A stretch of DNA of 39,940 nucleotides from a virus. Where the stretch lies: the IMG/VR virus record IMGVR_UViG_3300010397_000033, positions 1 to 39,940 of that record; one strand, 5' to 3'. Positions within the stretch are counted from its first letter, which is position 1. The number at the start of each line of letters is the position of its first letter. This document shows positions 12,789-20,766 of the stretch, in pieces. The position numbers and the translations under genes were made by a program. The notes under the pieces were generated by a model. The model worked only from the letters and a program-made list of their open reading frames with translations, was not told the origin of the DNA and searched no databases.

Positions 12789-13537
12789 TGTCACGAATAC
12801 GAACCATCAAACCCGAGTTCTTTACATCCGAAGACATCACTTCATTGACGCCACTTTCACGCCTCTTTTACGCGTCGTTATGGTGCGAATGTGACCGGGA
12901 GGGTCGCTTCGAGTACAAGCCGGGGACCTTGAAAAACCGCTATTTCCCCGCTGACAAGCTCGATATCGAGGACTTGATGGATGAGCTAGTCGCTAGGAGG
13001 ATGGTTAGGCTCTACCAACCAGACGGATTCCCCGTTTTGGGCTTCGTGGTATCCTTCAAAAAGCATCAGGTTATCAATAATCGGGAGGGAGAGTCCCTTC
13101 TACCACCATTTTCTGATGACGCGTGCTTCACGCGTGAAAGCCGTGTGAAAGCGGAAGGAAGGAAGGAAGGAAGGGGAAAGGAAGGAAGGAATAAGACTCC
13201 TACGGAGGTTGCCGTCACCGACAACTTGCTCCGACCCATCCTCGACTCATTCCTGAGTGAAGGAAACTTCGCCAACTACCAGAAGGAAACCGTGTGTGCA
13301 AAGGCCATCATCAAGGCGGTGCGCAATCTATCGCCTGACAACCCCGAGAAGGCGGCTGAGTTGCTGCTCGTAACCTTCCGCCAGCTTGTCCACGGTACTG
13401 ACAAGTTTTGGGCCGGTCAGCCGTTCCTACCCTCCGGCCTATCGCCACTGGTCGAGCGCGTATGGGCAGAGGCAATCAAGACGCACCGAGGCCAAGACAC
13501 AACGTGGCTAGAGCGTGTCAGGAATGGCCAGTCATGA
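12788..13537 (+). CDS. O-like replication initiator, 249 aa
   Basis: Expected to bind the phage origin and recruit host replication proteins. The N-terminal 115 residues match the winged-helix domain of phage replication proteins: SRIRTIKPEFFTSEDITSLT, then LFYASLWCECDREGRF, KPGTLKNRYFPADK, and VSFKKHQVINNREGESLLPP. A charged linker (about 117-138) is encoded by the repeats and purine tract described separately. The C-terminal 110 residues are helical and would bind the helicase loader or helicase. The gene order initiator then small partner (13534) mirrors lambda O-P. Length fits the family (lambda O is 299 aa). Confidence 0.75.
   Translation: MSRIRTIKPEFFTSEDITSLTPLSRLFYASLWCECDREGRFEYKPGTLKNRYFPADKLDIEDLMDELVARRMVRLYQPDGFPVLGFVVSFKKHQVINNREGESLLPPFSDDACFTRESRVKAEGRKEGRGKEGRNKTPTEVAVTDNLLRPILDSFLSEGNFANYQKETVCAKAIIKAVRNLSPDNPEKAAELLLVTFRQLVHGTDKFWAGQPFLPSGLSPLVERVWAEAIKTHRGQDTTWLERVRNGQS
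13120..13191 (+). other. Candidate replication origin inside the initiator gene: phased repeats plus purine tract
   Basis: Three repeats lie exactly 11 bp apart: CGCGTGCTTCA (13120), CGCGTGAAAGC (13131) and CGTGTGAAAGC (13142). They are followed at once by 39 uninterrupted purines (13153-13191), mostly GGAA units (five, then GGGGAAA, then three). Iterons followed by a strand-biased tract inside the initiator gene is the arrangement of the lambda origin. Direct evidence is only the sequence pattern. Confidence 0.55.
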
Positions 13538-13959
13538 AAGGCACCGACCTGATGATAGCTAAGCTCCAAGAGTACTACGGCATGGCCTACAGCGAGGGGA
13601 TGGGCAAGATCATCGTTTCGTACCTGGACAACTTCGACGACAGCTTCAAGCCCTACCTGATGGCTGAAACCTTCAAGGCTCAGTCAGCTTCGTTCAAGGC
13701 GCTTCCTGACGTGGCCGTGTTTGAGTCCGTGATGAAGTCAGCTAGGTCGTCATGGGAAGAGGCGCTAGGCAAGTACATGGCGCTTGGTGTGCCGCGACCG
13801 GCCCCCGAGGAGCTAGTGACCGACCAGCAGCTAGATGAGTTCGCCAGCGACATCAAGAGCCTAGTAGAAGCCAAACTACACGGCCAGATGGACGAACTAG
13901 TGGAGCGGTGGAAGAATCGAGTAAAGACGGCTCGTCGTGAGCCCTACAGCGATAGGTAA
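13534..13959 (+). CDS. Replication partner protein in the P position, 141 aa
   Basis: Not recognised by family. Helical throughout (DLMIAKLQEYYGMAYSEGMG, AVFESVMKSARSSWEEALGK, DEFASDIKSLVEAKLHGQMD). It is coupled to the initiator by ATGA, the place taken by the helicase loader P in lambdoid phages. No Walker motif, so it is not a DnaC-type ATPase. A loader or primosome adaptor role is inferred from position. Confidence 0.5.
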   Translation: MKGTDLMIAKLQEYYGMAYSEGMGKIIVSYLDNFDDSFKPYLMAETFKAQSASFKALPDVAVFESVMKSARSSWEEALGKYMALGVPRPAPEELVTDQQLDEFASDIKSLVEAKLHGQMDELVERWKNRVKTARREPYSDR

Positions 13960-13969
13960 GGAGGGAGAG

Positions 13970-14332
13970 ATGGGTAAGGTTTTTGAAGACGCGCAACTGG
14001 TCGTGAATCATGTTCGGTTTATAACACCAGAGGCGCGTAGATTCTTTCGAGTTGGTATGATTTATACCGTGAACACATCTAGATCGGGGTATGACAAAAA
14101 ACCAGATGGCCGGTTTGAAGCTGATGGATCGGGGTGGGTATCGATTGTGGGGGTTCCTGATTCGATTGGCGATAGCAGGAGTTGCTGGGACTCTGATAAG
14201 TTCCGCCCCCTCAACGAAGACGACTACAAGCGCATCAGGGAGAAGCATGGCGACTCAGCGCCTAGCAAGATTCTAGGCTACTCATGGCCCGTGGGATCAT
14301 ACTACATCGTCAAGCCGGAAGGGCAGTCATGA
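13970..14332 (+). CDS. Hypothetical protein, 120 aa
   Basis: Not recognised. The start at 13970 has AAGGAGGGAG immediately upstream. Beta-rich middle (GMIYTVNTSRSGYDKKPDGR, GSGWVSIVGVPDSIGDS), soluble, ending YYIVKPEGQS. ATGA overlap with the following gene. Confidence 0.55.
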   Translation: MGKVFEDAQLVVNHVRFITPEARRFFRVGMIYTVNTSRSGYDKKPDGRFEADGSGWVSIVGVPDSIGDSRSCWDSDKFRPLNEDDYKRIREKHGDSAPSKILGYSWPVGSYYIVKPEGQS

Positions 14333-14478
14333 CCCCCGAAGACCGCGCCACCCTCGACGAATGCCTAGCGATCATCCGCGCGCTCATCACCTCAGCGACT
14401 CCGCGAGAACACAACGCGGCGCTTGTCCGGGCTCACGCGATGCTGGCTAAGATGGGGGTGGAAACCGATGGACACTAA
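14329..14478 (+). CDS. Helical micro-protein, 49 aa
   Basis: Not recognised. MTPEDRATLDECLAIIRALI followed by a second helix (HNAALVRAHAMLAKMG). The start at 14329 overlaps the previous stop; it ends inside the next gene (11-bp overlap). Confidence 0.5.
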   Translation: MTPEDRATLDECLAIIRALITSATPREHNAALVRAHAMLAKMGVETDGH

Positions 14479-14686
14479 CCCCGAGAACTTCCGTCGGGAC
14501 GCGGGATGGCCTTGTGTTGTCTGTGGAGCCATGGTCCACTCGGTAGAGATGTTAGGCATTCACTACAACGCCCACACCGAAGAAGAGAAGGAAGAGGCTT
14601 GGTCTAGAACACACCAGGCATTCGAGAAGACCTTGCAGGAACGCAGGCACGTGTTCGCGCTGGTGCCGGTGAGGGAGGGGAGATGA
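14468..14686 (+). CDS. C2H2-type zinc-finger protein, 72 aa
   Basis: CVVCGAMVHSVEMLGIHYNAH (about 17-37) fits C-x2-C-x12-H-x4-H, a classical single zinc finger, which is rare in phages. It is followed by an acidic helix (TEEEKEEAWSRTHQAFEKTL). The finger is preceded by RRDAGWP, a basic patch. It probably contacts DNA or a host protein. ATGA overlap with the HNH gene. Confidence 0.6.
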   Translation: MDTNPENFRRDAGWPCVVCGAMVHSVEMLGIHYNAHTEEEKEEAWSRTHQAFEKTLQERRHVFALVPVREGR

Positions 14687-15162
14687 GACAACTCATGATT
14701 CAGGGCCAAGTATGTTTAGTTGATGACGATTTCTACGAGCATGCATCCAAATACAAATGGCGGTTGATCCATGGATATGCTACCAGGCACACAACGAAAG
14801 ACGGCATCCAATACGACTTCAAGATGCATCGGGAAATCATGAATCCACCGAAGCACTTGGACATCGACCATATTGATGGCAACCGGCTTAATAACCAAAG
14901 GTCAAATCTACGCGTTGTCACTCGCCAACAGAACCTATGGAACAATAGGGTAAGATCGGACAGCCGAACTGGATTCAAAGGAGTGTCCTATCATCCGACC
15001 AAGAGAAGGAAATACCGGACGATCATTACCCTAAATGGCAAGCGCATTCCACTTGGATATTACATGACGCCTGAGGAAGCTCACCGCGCATACTGCATGA
15101 AGGCCAAGGAGCTGTTCGGCGATTTCGCCAACTCTGGCATCCCCACGGAGGTAGACGAATGA
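14683..15162 (+). CDS. HNH endonuclease with AP2 DNA-binding domain (homing type), 159 aa
   Basis: The HNH core lies at about 48-85: MHREIMNPPKHLDIDHIDGN, then NNQRSNLRVVT, with the catalytic His in DIDHIDGN. An AP2-type domain follows at about 97-152 (GFKGVSYHPTKRRKYR, IPLGYYMTPEEAHRAYCMKA). Free-standing HNH-AP2 proteins are mobile nucleases that cut cognate DNA lacking the gene. Here the gene has 4-bp ATGA overlaps on both sides, so it is seamlessly built into the operon, suggesting a resident rather than a fresh insertion. Confidence 0.85.
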   Translation: MRQLMIQGQVCLVDDDFYEHASKYKWRLIHGYATRHTTKDGIQYDFKMHREIMNPPKHLDIDHIDGNRLNNQRSNLRVVTRQQNLWNNRVRSDSRTGFKGVSYHPTKRRKYRTIITLNGKRIPLGYYMTPEEAHRAYCMKAKELFGDFANSGIPTEVDE

Positions 15163-15275
15163 AGCTCACTGCAATCCTGCTAGTCATGCTGCTGGCAAGC
15201 TCGTGCCTAGTCGCGCAATGGACACTTCATGTTCCTGGCGGCTACTATGTGACGACGTGGAGGATGGGGGAGTGA
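15159..15275 (+). CDS. Small lipoprotein, 38 aa
   Basis: Translated directly from the sequence: MKLTAILLVMLLASSC, a short signal with a lipobox LASS/C at residues 12-16, followed by 22 residues ending WRMGE. This would be a lipid-anchored envelope micro-protein. Candidates are a superinfection-exclusion lipoprotein (as in Cor- or Llp-like systems) or an Rz1-like spanin, although it is far from the lysis genes and lacks the proline-rich Rz1 tail. ATGA overlap upstream and GTGA overlap downstream. Confidence 0.65.
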   Translation: MKLTAILLVMLLASSCLVAQWTLHVPGGYYVTTWRMGE

Positions 15276-15520
15276 GCGACTGGAATAGCGTGAAGATCGA
15301 TAGACCAGGATATATGATCCTCAATCCTCCGATGTCAAAAGAGCAACGAATTCTGCGCGATCTTGAATTGGAGGCCGAGGAAACGGGGGACAGAACGGAA
15401 CTCATACGATTCAAGCGCCAGATGGTTCAGGAGCATAGACGACCGAAGACGCAAGAGGAGATCGACTACGCCGAAGCTATGAAGGAACTCGACGAGATCG
15501 CTCCGGGATGGAAGGAATGA
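15272..15520 (+). CDS. Hypothetical protein, 82 aa (GTG start)
   Basis: Not recognised. The GTG at 15272 overlaps the lipoprotein stop (GTGA) and has GGGGGA upstream. N-terminal extended segment (GYMILNPPMSKEQRIL) followed by long charged helices (RDLELEAEETGDRTELIRFK, EEIDYAEAMKELDEIA). ATGA overlap with the next gene. Confidence 0.55.
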   Translation: MSDWNSVKIDRPGYMILNPPMSKEQRILRDLELEAEETGDRTELIRFKRQMVQEHRRPKTQEEIDYAEAMKELDEIAPGWKE

Positions 15521-15693
15521 ATCAAGAGCGCTTCGATAAACTAGAGAAAGCATTTGCTCAGATGATGATTGATGTCCTTTTTGTCCGAGCGCTCCAACCC
15601 GAACTGGGAAAGCGCATGAAGAAGAACCTAGACTCGATGGAACGAGAAGTCTTATGCCTCATCAGGCTTGACTCACCCGGTATGACAAAGTAA
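15517..15693 (+). CDS. Helical micro-protein, 58 aa
   Basis: Not recognised. MNQERFDKLEKAFAQMMIDV and a second helix (LGKRMKKNLDSMEREVLCLI). Soluble. Last gene before the terminase pair, ATGA-coupled to the gene upstream. Confidence 0.5.
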   Translation: MNQERFDKLEKAFAQMMIDVLFVRALQPELGKRMKKNLDSMEREVLCLIRLDSPGMTK

Positions 15694-15702
15694 CATCTAG
15701 GC

Positions 15703-16152
15703 ATGGGACTACGCGGACCGAAGAAGGGTGAGGGCGGAAGGCCGCCGAAGTTTTCTACGCCCGAGGAGCTTGAAGCGGCCATAGAAAGCTACTTCGAATC
15801 CTGTCAACCAAAGCCTATATTTTTCGATGCGCCCGATGGTGAAACTGTCATGGTGAAAGATGCCAGGGGCAATCCGGTCATGACTAACGCTACGCCGACA
15901 ACTGCTGGTCTCGCGCTTCATTTAGGATTCGCTGAGCGTCAATCGCTATATGACCAGAAGGATCGTGGCGAAAACTTCTCTGTCGTTTTTAAAAGGGCCA
16001 TCAGCCGAATCTTTGCCCATCATGAAGGGCGGTTGAGCGAGAACAATCCTACTGGGTCAATCTTCTGGCTGAAGAACCACGGAATGAGTGATAGGACAGA
16101 AGTGGAGCATTCCGGCTCCGTACGCATCTCGGATGACGTTCCCACGAGCTAA
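15703..16152 (+). CDS. Terminase small subunit, 149 aa
   Basis: Recognises the packaging site and loads the large subunit. MGLRGPKKGEGGRPPKFSTP is a typical basic N-terminus. It is followed by a helix with EELEAAIESYFESC and by the helix-turn-helix-like PTTAGLALHLGFAERQSLYD, a strong signature of P22 gp3-like small terminases. The C-terminal region (NPTGSIFWLKNHGMSDRTEV) is also typical. The length is close to P22 gp3 (162 aa). It overlaps the large subunit by 20 bp. Confidence 0.85.
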   Translation: MGLRGPKKGEGGRPPKFSTPEELEAAIESYFESCQPKPIFFDAPDGETVMVKDARGNPVMTNATPTTAGLALHLGFAERQSLYDQKDRGENFSVVFKRAISRIFAHHEGRLSENNPTGSIFWLKNHGMSDRTEVEHSGSVRISDDVPTS

Positions 16153-17437
16153 CGAGACAGTCGTCTCCGTCCGCGAACTCATCGCGCCGTCGTTCTATGC
16201 GCTCCACCATCAGATCAAGTCAGGCGATGTCCGCGAGGTTTGGGCTAAGGGCGGTCGCGGCTCCACTAAGTCGAGCTTCGTCTCTATTGAGATCATGTTA
16301 GGGCTCATCGCCGATCCGCAGGCCCATGCATTCATTTCCCGGCGCTACGACAACGAGCTACGCGACTCGGTGTTCGGTCAGCTTAAATGGGCTGCTAAGA
16401 AGCTTCATATTGACCACCTTTGGGACTTCATCACGTCGCCCTATGAAGCGACCAATAAGCATACTAAGCAGAAGATCGTATTCCGTGGCCTCGACGATCC
16501 TGACAAGGCGCGGTCGTTCAACCCCGGATTCGGCTATGTGAAATACTTTTGGGCCGAGGAAGTCAACCAGTTCGGTGGCATGGAAGACGTGCGCAACATC
16601 CTGCAATCGCTGTTCCGTGGTGAGGGCGACGGTCAGGTAGCTTTCTTCACGTTCAACCCGCCGAAGTCTGCGCGGTCATGGGTGAATGCCGAGGTAAAGA
16701 TATCCAAGCCTGGGCGCATCGTTCATCATTCCACCTACCTTGACGTCAATCCATCATGGCTTGGTGAAGTGTTCCTTGCCAACGCTGAACACTCGAAGAA
16801 GACGACGCCAGATGCCTACCGCCACGAGTATATGGGCGAAGAGATTGGCACTGGCCTTGAAGTGTTCAACAATATCGAACTACGGAATCTGGACGACGAG
16901 GAGTGCGCCGCGCTCATCAACATCCGGCAGGGCCTAGACTGGGGCTATGCGGCTGACCCGCTCTGGTTTGGCCGAATGAGCTATGACCGCAAGCGCCGTC
17001 ATCTGACGATCTTCGGAGAGATATCAGGGATCGGTATTTCTAACCGCAGGCTGAACGAGATGGCCCCTGAGGATTGGAAGCGACAACAGACGCGACCAGA
17101 TAGCTCTGAGCCTAAGAGCATCGATGACATGAAAAATGAGTATGGGTGGAACATGCTGGCCGCGACCAAGGGTCCTGGTAGTGTTGAGACTGGGATGAAA
17201 TGGCTTGCCGACCTGGAGAGGATCACGATTGACCCGACACGGTGCCCATTGGCTGCTTTTGAGTTCGTGAACTATGCGCTTGAGATTGGCCGCGACGGTC
17301 AGGTGAAAGAAGGGTATCCCGACAAGAACAACCACAGCATTGATGGAACTAGGTATGGCCTTGAGGACGTCATGAAGCCAGAGCCTAAGGTTGTCCGCGC
17401 CGCCGAACCTCAGCCCATGGCGAACCACTGGCGATAA
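16133..17437 (+). CDS. Terminase large subunit, 434 aa
   Basis: ATPase and nuclease that drives DNA into the prohead and cuts the headful. Walker A is GGRGSTKSS (about residues 40-48), with threonine where glycine is usual before the lysine. WAEEVNQFGGMEDV follows at the Walker B region and the nuclease domain starts with GLDWGYAADPLWFG. The PBSX/phage terminase large family signature YRHEYMGEEIGTGLEVFNNI is clear. The start at 16133 (MTFPRANETVV) is chosen; an upstream ATG lies deeper in the small-subunit gene. Followed by a promoter at 17449. Confidence 0.9.
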   Translation: MTFPRANETVVSVRELIAPSFYALHHQIKSGDVREVWAKGGRGSTKSSFVSIEIMLGLIADPQAHAFISRRYDNELRDSVFGQLKWAAKKLHIDHLWDFITSPYEATNKHTKQKIVFRGLDDPDKARSFNPGFGYVKYFWAEEVNQFGGMEDVRNILQSLFRGEGDGQVAFFTFNPPKSARSWVNAEVKISKPGRIVHHSTYLDVNPSWLGEVFLANAEHSKKTTPDAYRHEYMGEEIGTGLEVFNNIELRNLDDEECAALINIRQGLDWGYAADPLWFGRMSYDRKRRHLTIFGEISGIGISNRRLNEMAPEDWKRQQTRPDSSEPKSIDDMKNEYGWNMLAATKGPGSVETGMKWLADLERITIDPTRCPLAAFEFVNYALEIGRDGQVKEGYPDKNNHSIDGTRYGLEDVMKPEPKVVRAAEPQPMANHWR

Positions 17438-17448
17438 TGACCCACCAC

Positions 17449-17476
17449 TTGACAATCTGACTCACATGGGTAGAAA
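17449..17476 (+). promoter_or_regulatory. Sigma70-like promoter before the head genes
   Basis: TTGACA (17449-17454), 16-bp spacer, TAGAAA (17471-17476). It lies in the 76-bp gap between the terminase and the next gene. The -35 is perfect; the -10 is weak. Confidence 0.5.
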
Positions 17477-17513
17477 CTACGCGCATGAGTCACTTTGATA
17501 CGGAGGTGCGTTG

Positions 17514-17621
17514 ATGGGCCTTGAAGATATCGAAGACGTGGTTGAGGTTGTCGTCAATCTTCCCGGCACAATCATTGAGTCAGTTTCTGATGCCATCGAG
17601 GGCTTGTTTGATGGCGAATGA
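17514..17621 (+). CDS. Acidic micro-protein, 35 aa
   Basis: Not recognised. MGLEDIEDVVEVVVNLPGTI then ESVSDAIEGLFDGE: very acidic, with an amphipathic character. CGGAGGTG precedes the ATG at good spacing. Overlaps the next gene by 11 bp. First product behind the promoter at 17449. Confidence 0.55.
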   Translation: MGLEDIEDVVEVVVNLPGTIIESVSDAIEGLFDGE

Positions 17622-17808
17622 GTTCTCCGCCAAAGAGAGAGACGCTTTCGAATCTCTGCTTAAGAGCTTCGCCGAACACTGCCCTCCATCTGATCGCAAA
17701 GGACCGCGCCCGTCGATTATTACTACGATTCAATATTGGCTTGGGGTTAGTCGCCGGAAACTCGGTAGCTGGATTGCTGGCGTCAGGCTTGATGAGGACG
17801 ACGAATGA
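17611..17808 (+). CDS. Hypothetical protein, 65 aa
   Basis: Not recognised. MANEFSAKERDAFESLLKSF, then a basic C-terminal half (VSRRKLGSWIAGVRLDED). The start at 17611 lies inside the preceding gene. ATGA overlap with the next. Confidence 0.5.
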   Translation: MANEFSAKERDAFESLLKSFAEHCPPSDRKGPRPSIITTIQYWLGVSRRKLGSWIAGVRLDEDDE

Positions 17809-18155
17809 CCCCAATTCACGAACATGGCTGGAAGGGTGAACGCGACCGCGCGAAGCTCCTTGGGATGTACTATGAGCTTGCGGCCAGCTTCTTCTTCAAA
17901 CCCCTGGCCGACTGGCAGCTTGCCAAGATGACCAACCACCAGCTTGACCGCCTGTGCCGCGACACGTGGGACCGACAGCCGAGCAAGGAACAGCGCTGGT
18001 ATGCAGAGAAACACAAGATGCGCGTCCGGTCCGGTGAGTTCGCTTGGCGCTGGTTCTGGCATGACCTATTTCATCCCCCGAAGAAACCTAAGGTCATCCC
18101 GACGTTGACGCCTGCTCCCGAGTCGTCCATCCCCTTTGTAGGAGCGGCTGACTGA
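17805..18155 (+). CDS. Hypothetical protein, 116 aa
   Basis: Not recognised. Rich in Trp, Phe and basic residues (SFFFKPLADWQLAKMTNHQL, FAWRWFWHDLFHPPKKPK). It ends in a proline-rich tail. Lies between terminase and portal, where P22-like phages of environmental origin often carry accessory genes. Shares one base with the next gene. Confidence 0.55.
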   Translation: MTPIHEHGWKGERDRAKLLGMYYELAASFFFKPLADWQLAKMTNHQLDRLCRDTWDRQPSKEQRWYAEKHKMRVRSGEFAWRWFWHDLFHPPKKPKVIPTLTPAPESSIPFVGAAD

Positions 18156-18619
18156 TGGCTAACTACCGCTCATTCCAGGGCTGCCGCATCAAGCAGTCAG
18201 CCGATAAACCAAAGCGCTTCTGGATTGTCAATGAGGCGACGGGCAAACCCACTGAAACTGGCCGAGACCGAAAAGATGAGCCCATCATGTGGCTTGAGCC
18301 CTCGACATTTGACGAGGCTGAGAAGTGGATTGCGGACAACTTGGCTCCTGTAACGGTATCAGAGACAACTGCCGTTGACGCTCTTGAAGTGGCGGTTCTA
18401 CCCGCGATGCACCTTGAGTTCGACGGACCAATTGAGTCCAATATGCCAACGTGGGCGCAGGATCATATCGACGCGCTTTTTGCCGATGCGCCAGAAGCTA
18501 ATAAGAATGAGTGGACTCACTCGGGGATGGCTTGGGCGTTCGCCGAGAAAATGAACGCTACTGACCTGGAAGAGTTCGTCTACTTCCTGAATCAAGAAAT
18601 CAAGAGGCGGTCAGAATGA
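18155..18619 (+). CDS. Hypothetical protein, 154 aa
   Basis: Not recognised. N-terminal 60 residues are beta-like with RFWIVNEATGKPTETGRDR. The middle is acidic, and the C-terminal part (MAWAFAEKMNATDLEEFVYF) is helical. ATGA overlap with the portal gene, so it is coupled to it. Confidence 0.55.
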   Translation: MANYRSFQGCRIKQSADKPKRFWIVNEATGKPTETGRDRKDEPIMWLEPSTFDEAEKWIADNLAPVTVSETTAVDALEVAVLPAMHLEFDGPIESNMPTWAQDHIDALFADAPEANKNEWTHSGMAWAFAEKMNATDLEEFVYFLNQEIKRRSE

Positions 18620-20748
18620 GCGACACAACCTACGTTGATCCCGATCCTGAAACCATGGCCGATCCGAACGACGAAGCCCTGCGCAAGATTCACGCCGAGG
18701 CCATGAAGCGCTTCGACAATATCCAGTCCACCGTCTACGATGAGCGCATGCTTTGCCTGTCCGATCGGCGCTTCGTCTCGATTGCCGGTGCTCAGTGGGA
18801 AGGCGCGTTGCAGCTCCAATTCGAGAACAAGCCCCGCATGGAAGTGAACAAGGTCCTGCTTGGTGTTATGCGCATCATCAACGAGAAGCGTAACAACCCG
18901 GTAACGGTGGAGTTCCTGGCTAAAGACGATGCTGACGCCGATCAAGCCGACTTTGTGAACGGGCTATTTCGCGCTGACGAACAGGACTCTAACGCCGAGG
19001 AAGCCTATAACAACGCTTTCGAGGAAGCCGTCACCGGTGGCTTTGGCGCATGGCGATTGCGGGCTGATTATGAGGACAAGGAATCTGAGGATAACGACTA
19101 TCAGCGCATTTGCATTGAGCCGATCTATGACGCCGATTCCTGCGTGTTCTTTGACTTGTCGTCGCAGAGACAGGACAAGTCAGACGCCAAGTTTGCCTTT
19201 GTCCTGATCGCCAAGACTCATGAGGATTTGCTTGAGGAGTGGGGCGAGGACCCCGCCGGATTCGACAAGTCCATCACGCAATGTTACTTCGACTGGGTGA
19301 CTGACAACCAAGCCTACATTGCTGAGTACTATGTTGCCGAAGAAGTCAAAGAGATGGTCCAGGTCTGGCGCGACGTGCTAGGCGAAGAGAAGAAATACTA
19401 TAAAGCCGACTTCCAGAACGACCCCGGTTTGCTTGAGCGCCTGCCTATCACTGGGAATACCTTTGTCCGCAAGAAAGCGACGGTACGCACCAAGATTCAT
19501 AAATACCTCTTGAGCGGACAGTCCGTGCTTGAGGACTGCGGATATATCGCCGGTACGCAGATTCCCATTGTTCCTGTCTACGGTCGGCGGTTCTATATCG
19601 ACGGAGTGGAACGGTGCGTTGGGCATGTTCGCCCTGGCAAAGACCCTCAGCGGATTCTCAACGTGGAAGTTTCTAAGATGGTCGAGCTAGCGGCCACCTC
19701 TTCGCCGAGCATTCCCATTCTCATGCCGGAACAAATTGCTGGTCATGAATCGAGCTGGAACCGCAGGAACATTGATCTCCCCGGATACTTACTCACCAAC
19801 CCGATCACCGACGCGCAGGGCAATATGCTCCCCGCTGGACCTATTGGGTACATCGCCCCCCCCGAAATTCCGCAGGCATGGGCCGCACTCATTCAGCTTG
19901 CCAATCAGGACATCGAGCAGATTCTCGGCAACCGCCAGAACACCGACAAGATCGTAGCAAACATCAGCGAAGAGACGGTAGCGTCCGTGCAGTCCAGCGT
20001 GGATATGCAGACCTATACGTTCATTTCCAACTTTGCCTTGGCCATGAAACGGAGCGGAGAAATCTACCTCCCGATGGGCAAGGAAATCTATGTTGACGAG
20101 GGCCGGAAGGTCAAAACCATCACCGAACAGGGTGATGCTCAAGTAGCGGAAATCAAGGCCCCCGCGATGAGCGACAACGGGGCGACCACGGCCAACGACT
20201 TGTCCAAGGCTTCCTTTGACGTCATTACCGACGTCGGGCCCTCTTCTAAGTCCCGACGCGATGCGACCGTGAAGAAGCTCATGCAGATGATTGCCGTCCC
20301 TGGTCTCGACCCCCAAACCATGCAGATTCTGCAATACCTCATCCTTCTGAACACCGAAGGCGAAGGCATTCAAGATGCGCGTGAGTATGCCCGCAAGAAC
20401 CTCGTAAAGAACGGAGTACTCAAGCCCACCGACGAGGAAGCCAAGGCCATGCAGCTGGAATCGGCCAAGCCAGACCCGAATGCCGAGCTTCTAAAAGCCG
20501 CTGCTAACGAAGCTAACGCCAATGCGCAGAGAGCGCAGGCGGACGTCGTGAAGACCATGGCCGAGATTGAGCAGATCAACGCTAAGACTATCGAGACCCT
20601 GGCCACGGTCGAAGCTAAGACGAACGGCATGGCGATACAACTTGCGGAACTCGCGGGCTATCTGATGCCTAAGGGGTCGCCCGGTCAGGAGCCACAGCCG
20701 TTGCCCGCAGGAACTACAATTCCCCAACTGAACCAACCGGCTCCCTAG
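18616..20748 (+). CDS. Portal protein, P22 gp1-like, 710 aa
   Basis: Dodecameric ring at the capsid vertex through which DNA is packaged and ejected. It matches P22-type portals in length (P22: 725 aa), position and motifs: LSDRRFVSIAGAQWEG near residue 40, NKVLLGVMRIINEKRNNPV (about 77-95), GGFGAWRLRADYED (about 141-154), and VAELAATSSPSI- and ILGNRQNTDKIVANISEETV-type segments in the middle. The C-terminal 100 residues are Ala-rich helix (ANEANANAQRAQADVVKTMA), corresponding to the barrel-forming region of P22 gp1. ATGA start overlap with the previous gene. Confidence 0.9.
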   Translation: MSDTTYVDPDPETMADPNDEALRKIHAEAMKRFDNIQSTVYDERMLCLSDRRFVSIAGAQWEGALQLQFENKPRMEVNKVLLGVMRIINEKRNNPVTVEFLAKDDADADQADFVNGLFRADEQDSNAEEAYNNAFEEAVTGGFGAWRLRADYEDKESEDNDYQRICIEPIYDADSCVFFDLSSQRQDKSDAKFAFVLIAKTHEDLLEEWGEDPAGFDKSITQCYFDWVTDNQAYIAEYYVAEEVKEMVQVWRDVLGEEKKYYKADFQNDPGLLERLPITGNTFVRKKATVRTKIHKYLLSGQSVLEDCGYIAGTQIPIVPVYGRRFYIDGVERCVGHVRPGKDPQRILNVEVSKMVELAATSSPSIPILMPEQIAGHESSWNRRNIDLPGYLLTNPITDAQGNMLPAGPIGYIAPPEIPQAWAALIQLANQDIEQILGNRQNTDKIVANISEETVASVQSSVDMQTYTFISNFALAMKRSGEIYLPMGKEIYVDEGRKVKTITEQGDAQVAEIKAPAMSDNGATTANDLSKASFDVITDVGPSSKSRRDATVKKLMQMIAVPGLDPQTMQILQYLILLNTEGEGIQDAREYARKNLVKNGVLKPTDEEAKAMQLESAKPDPNAELLKAAANEANANAQRAQADVVKTMAEIEQINAKTIETLATVEAKTNGMAIQLAELAGYLMPKGSPGQEPQPLPAGTTIPQLNQPAP

Positions 20749-20766
20749 CCGTAAAAAGGAGAGAAG

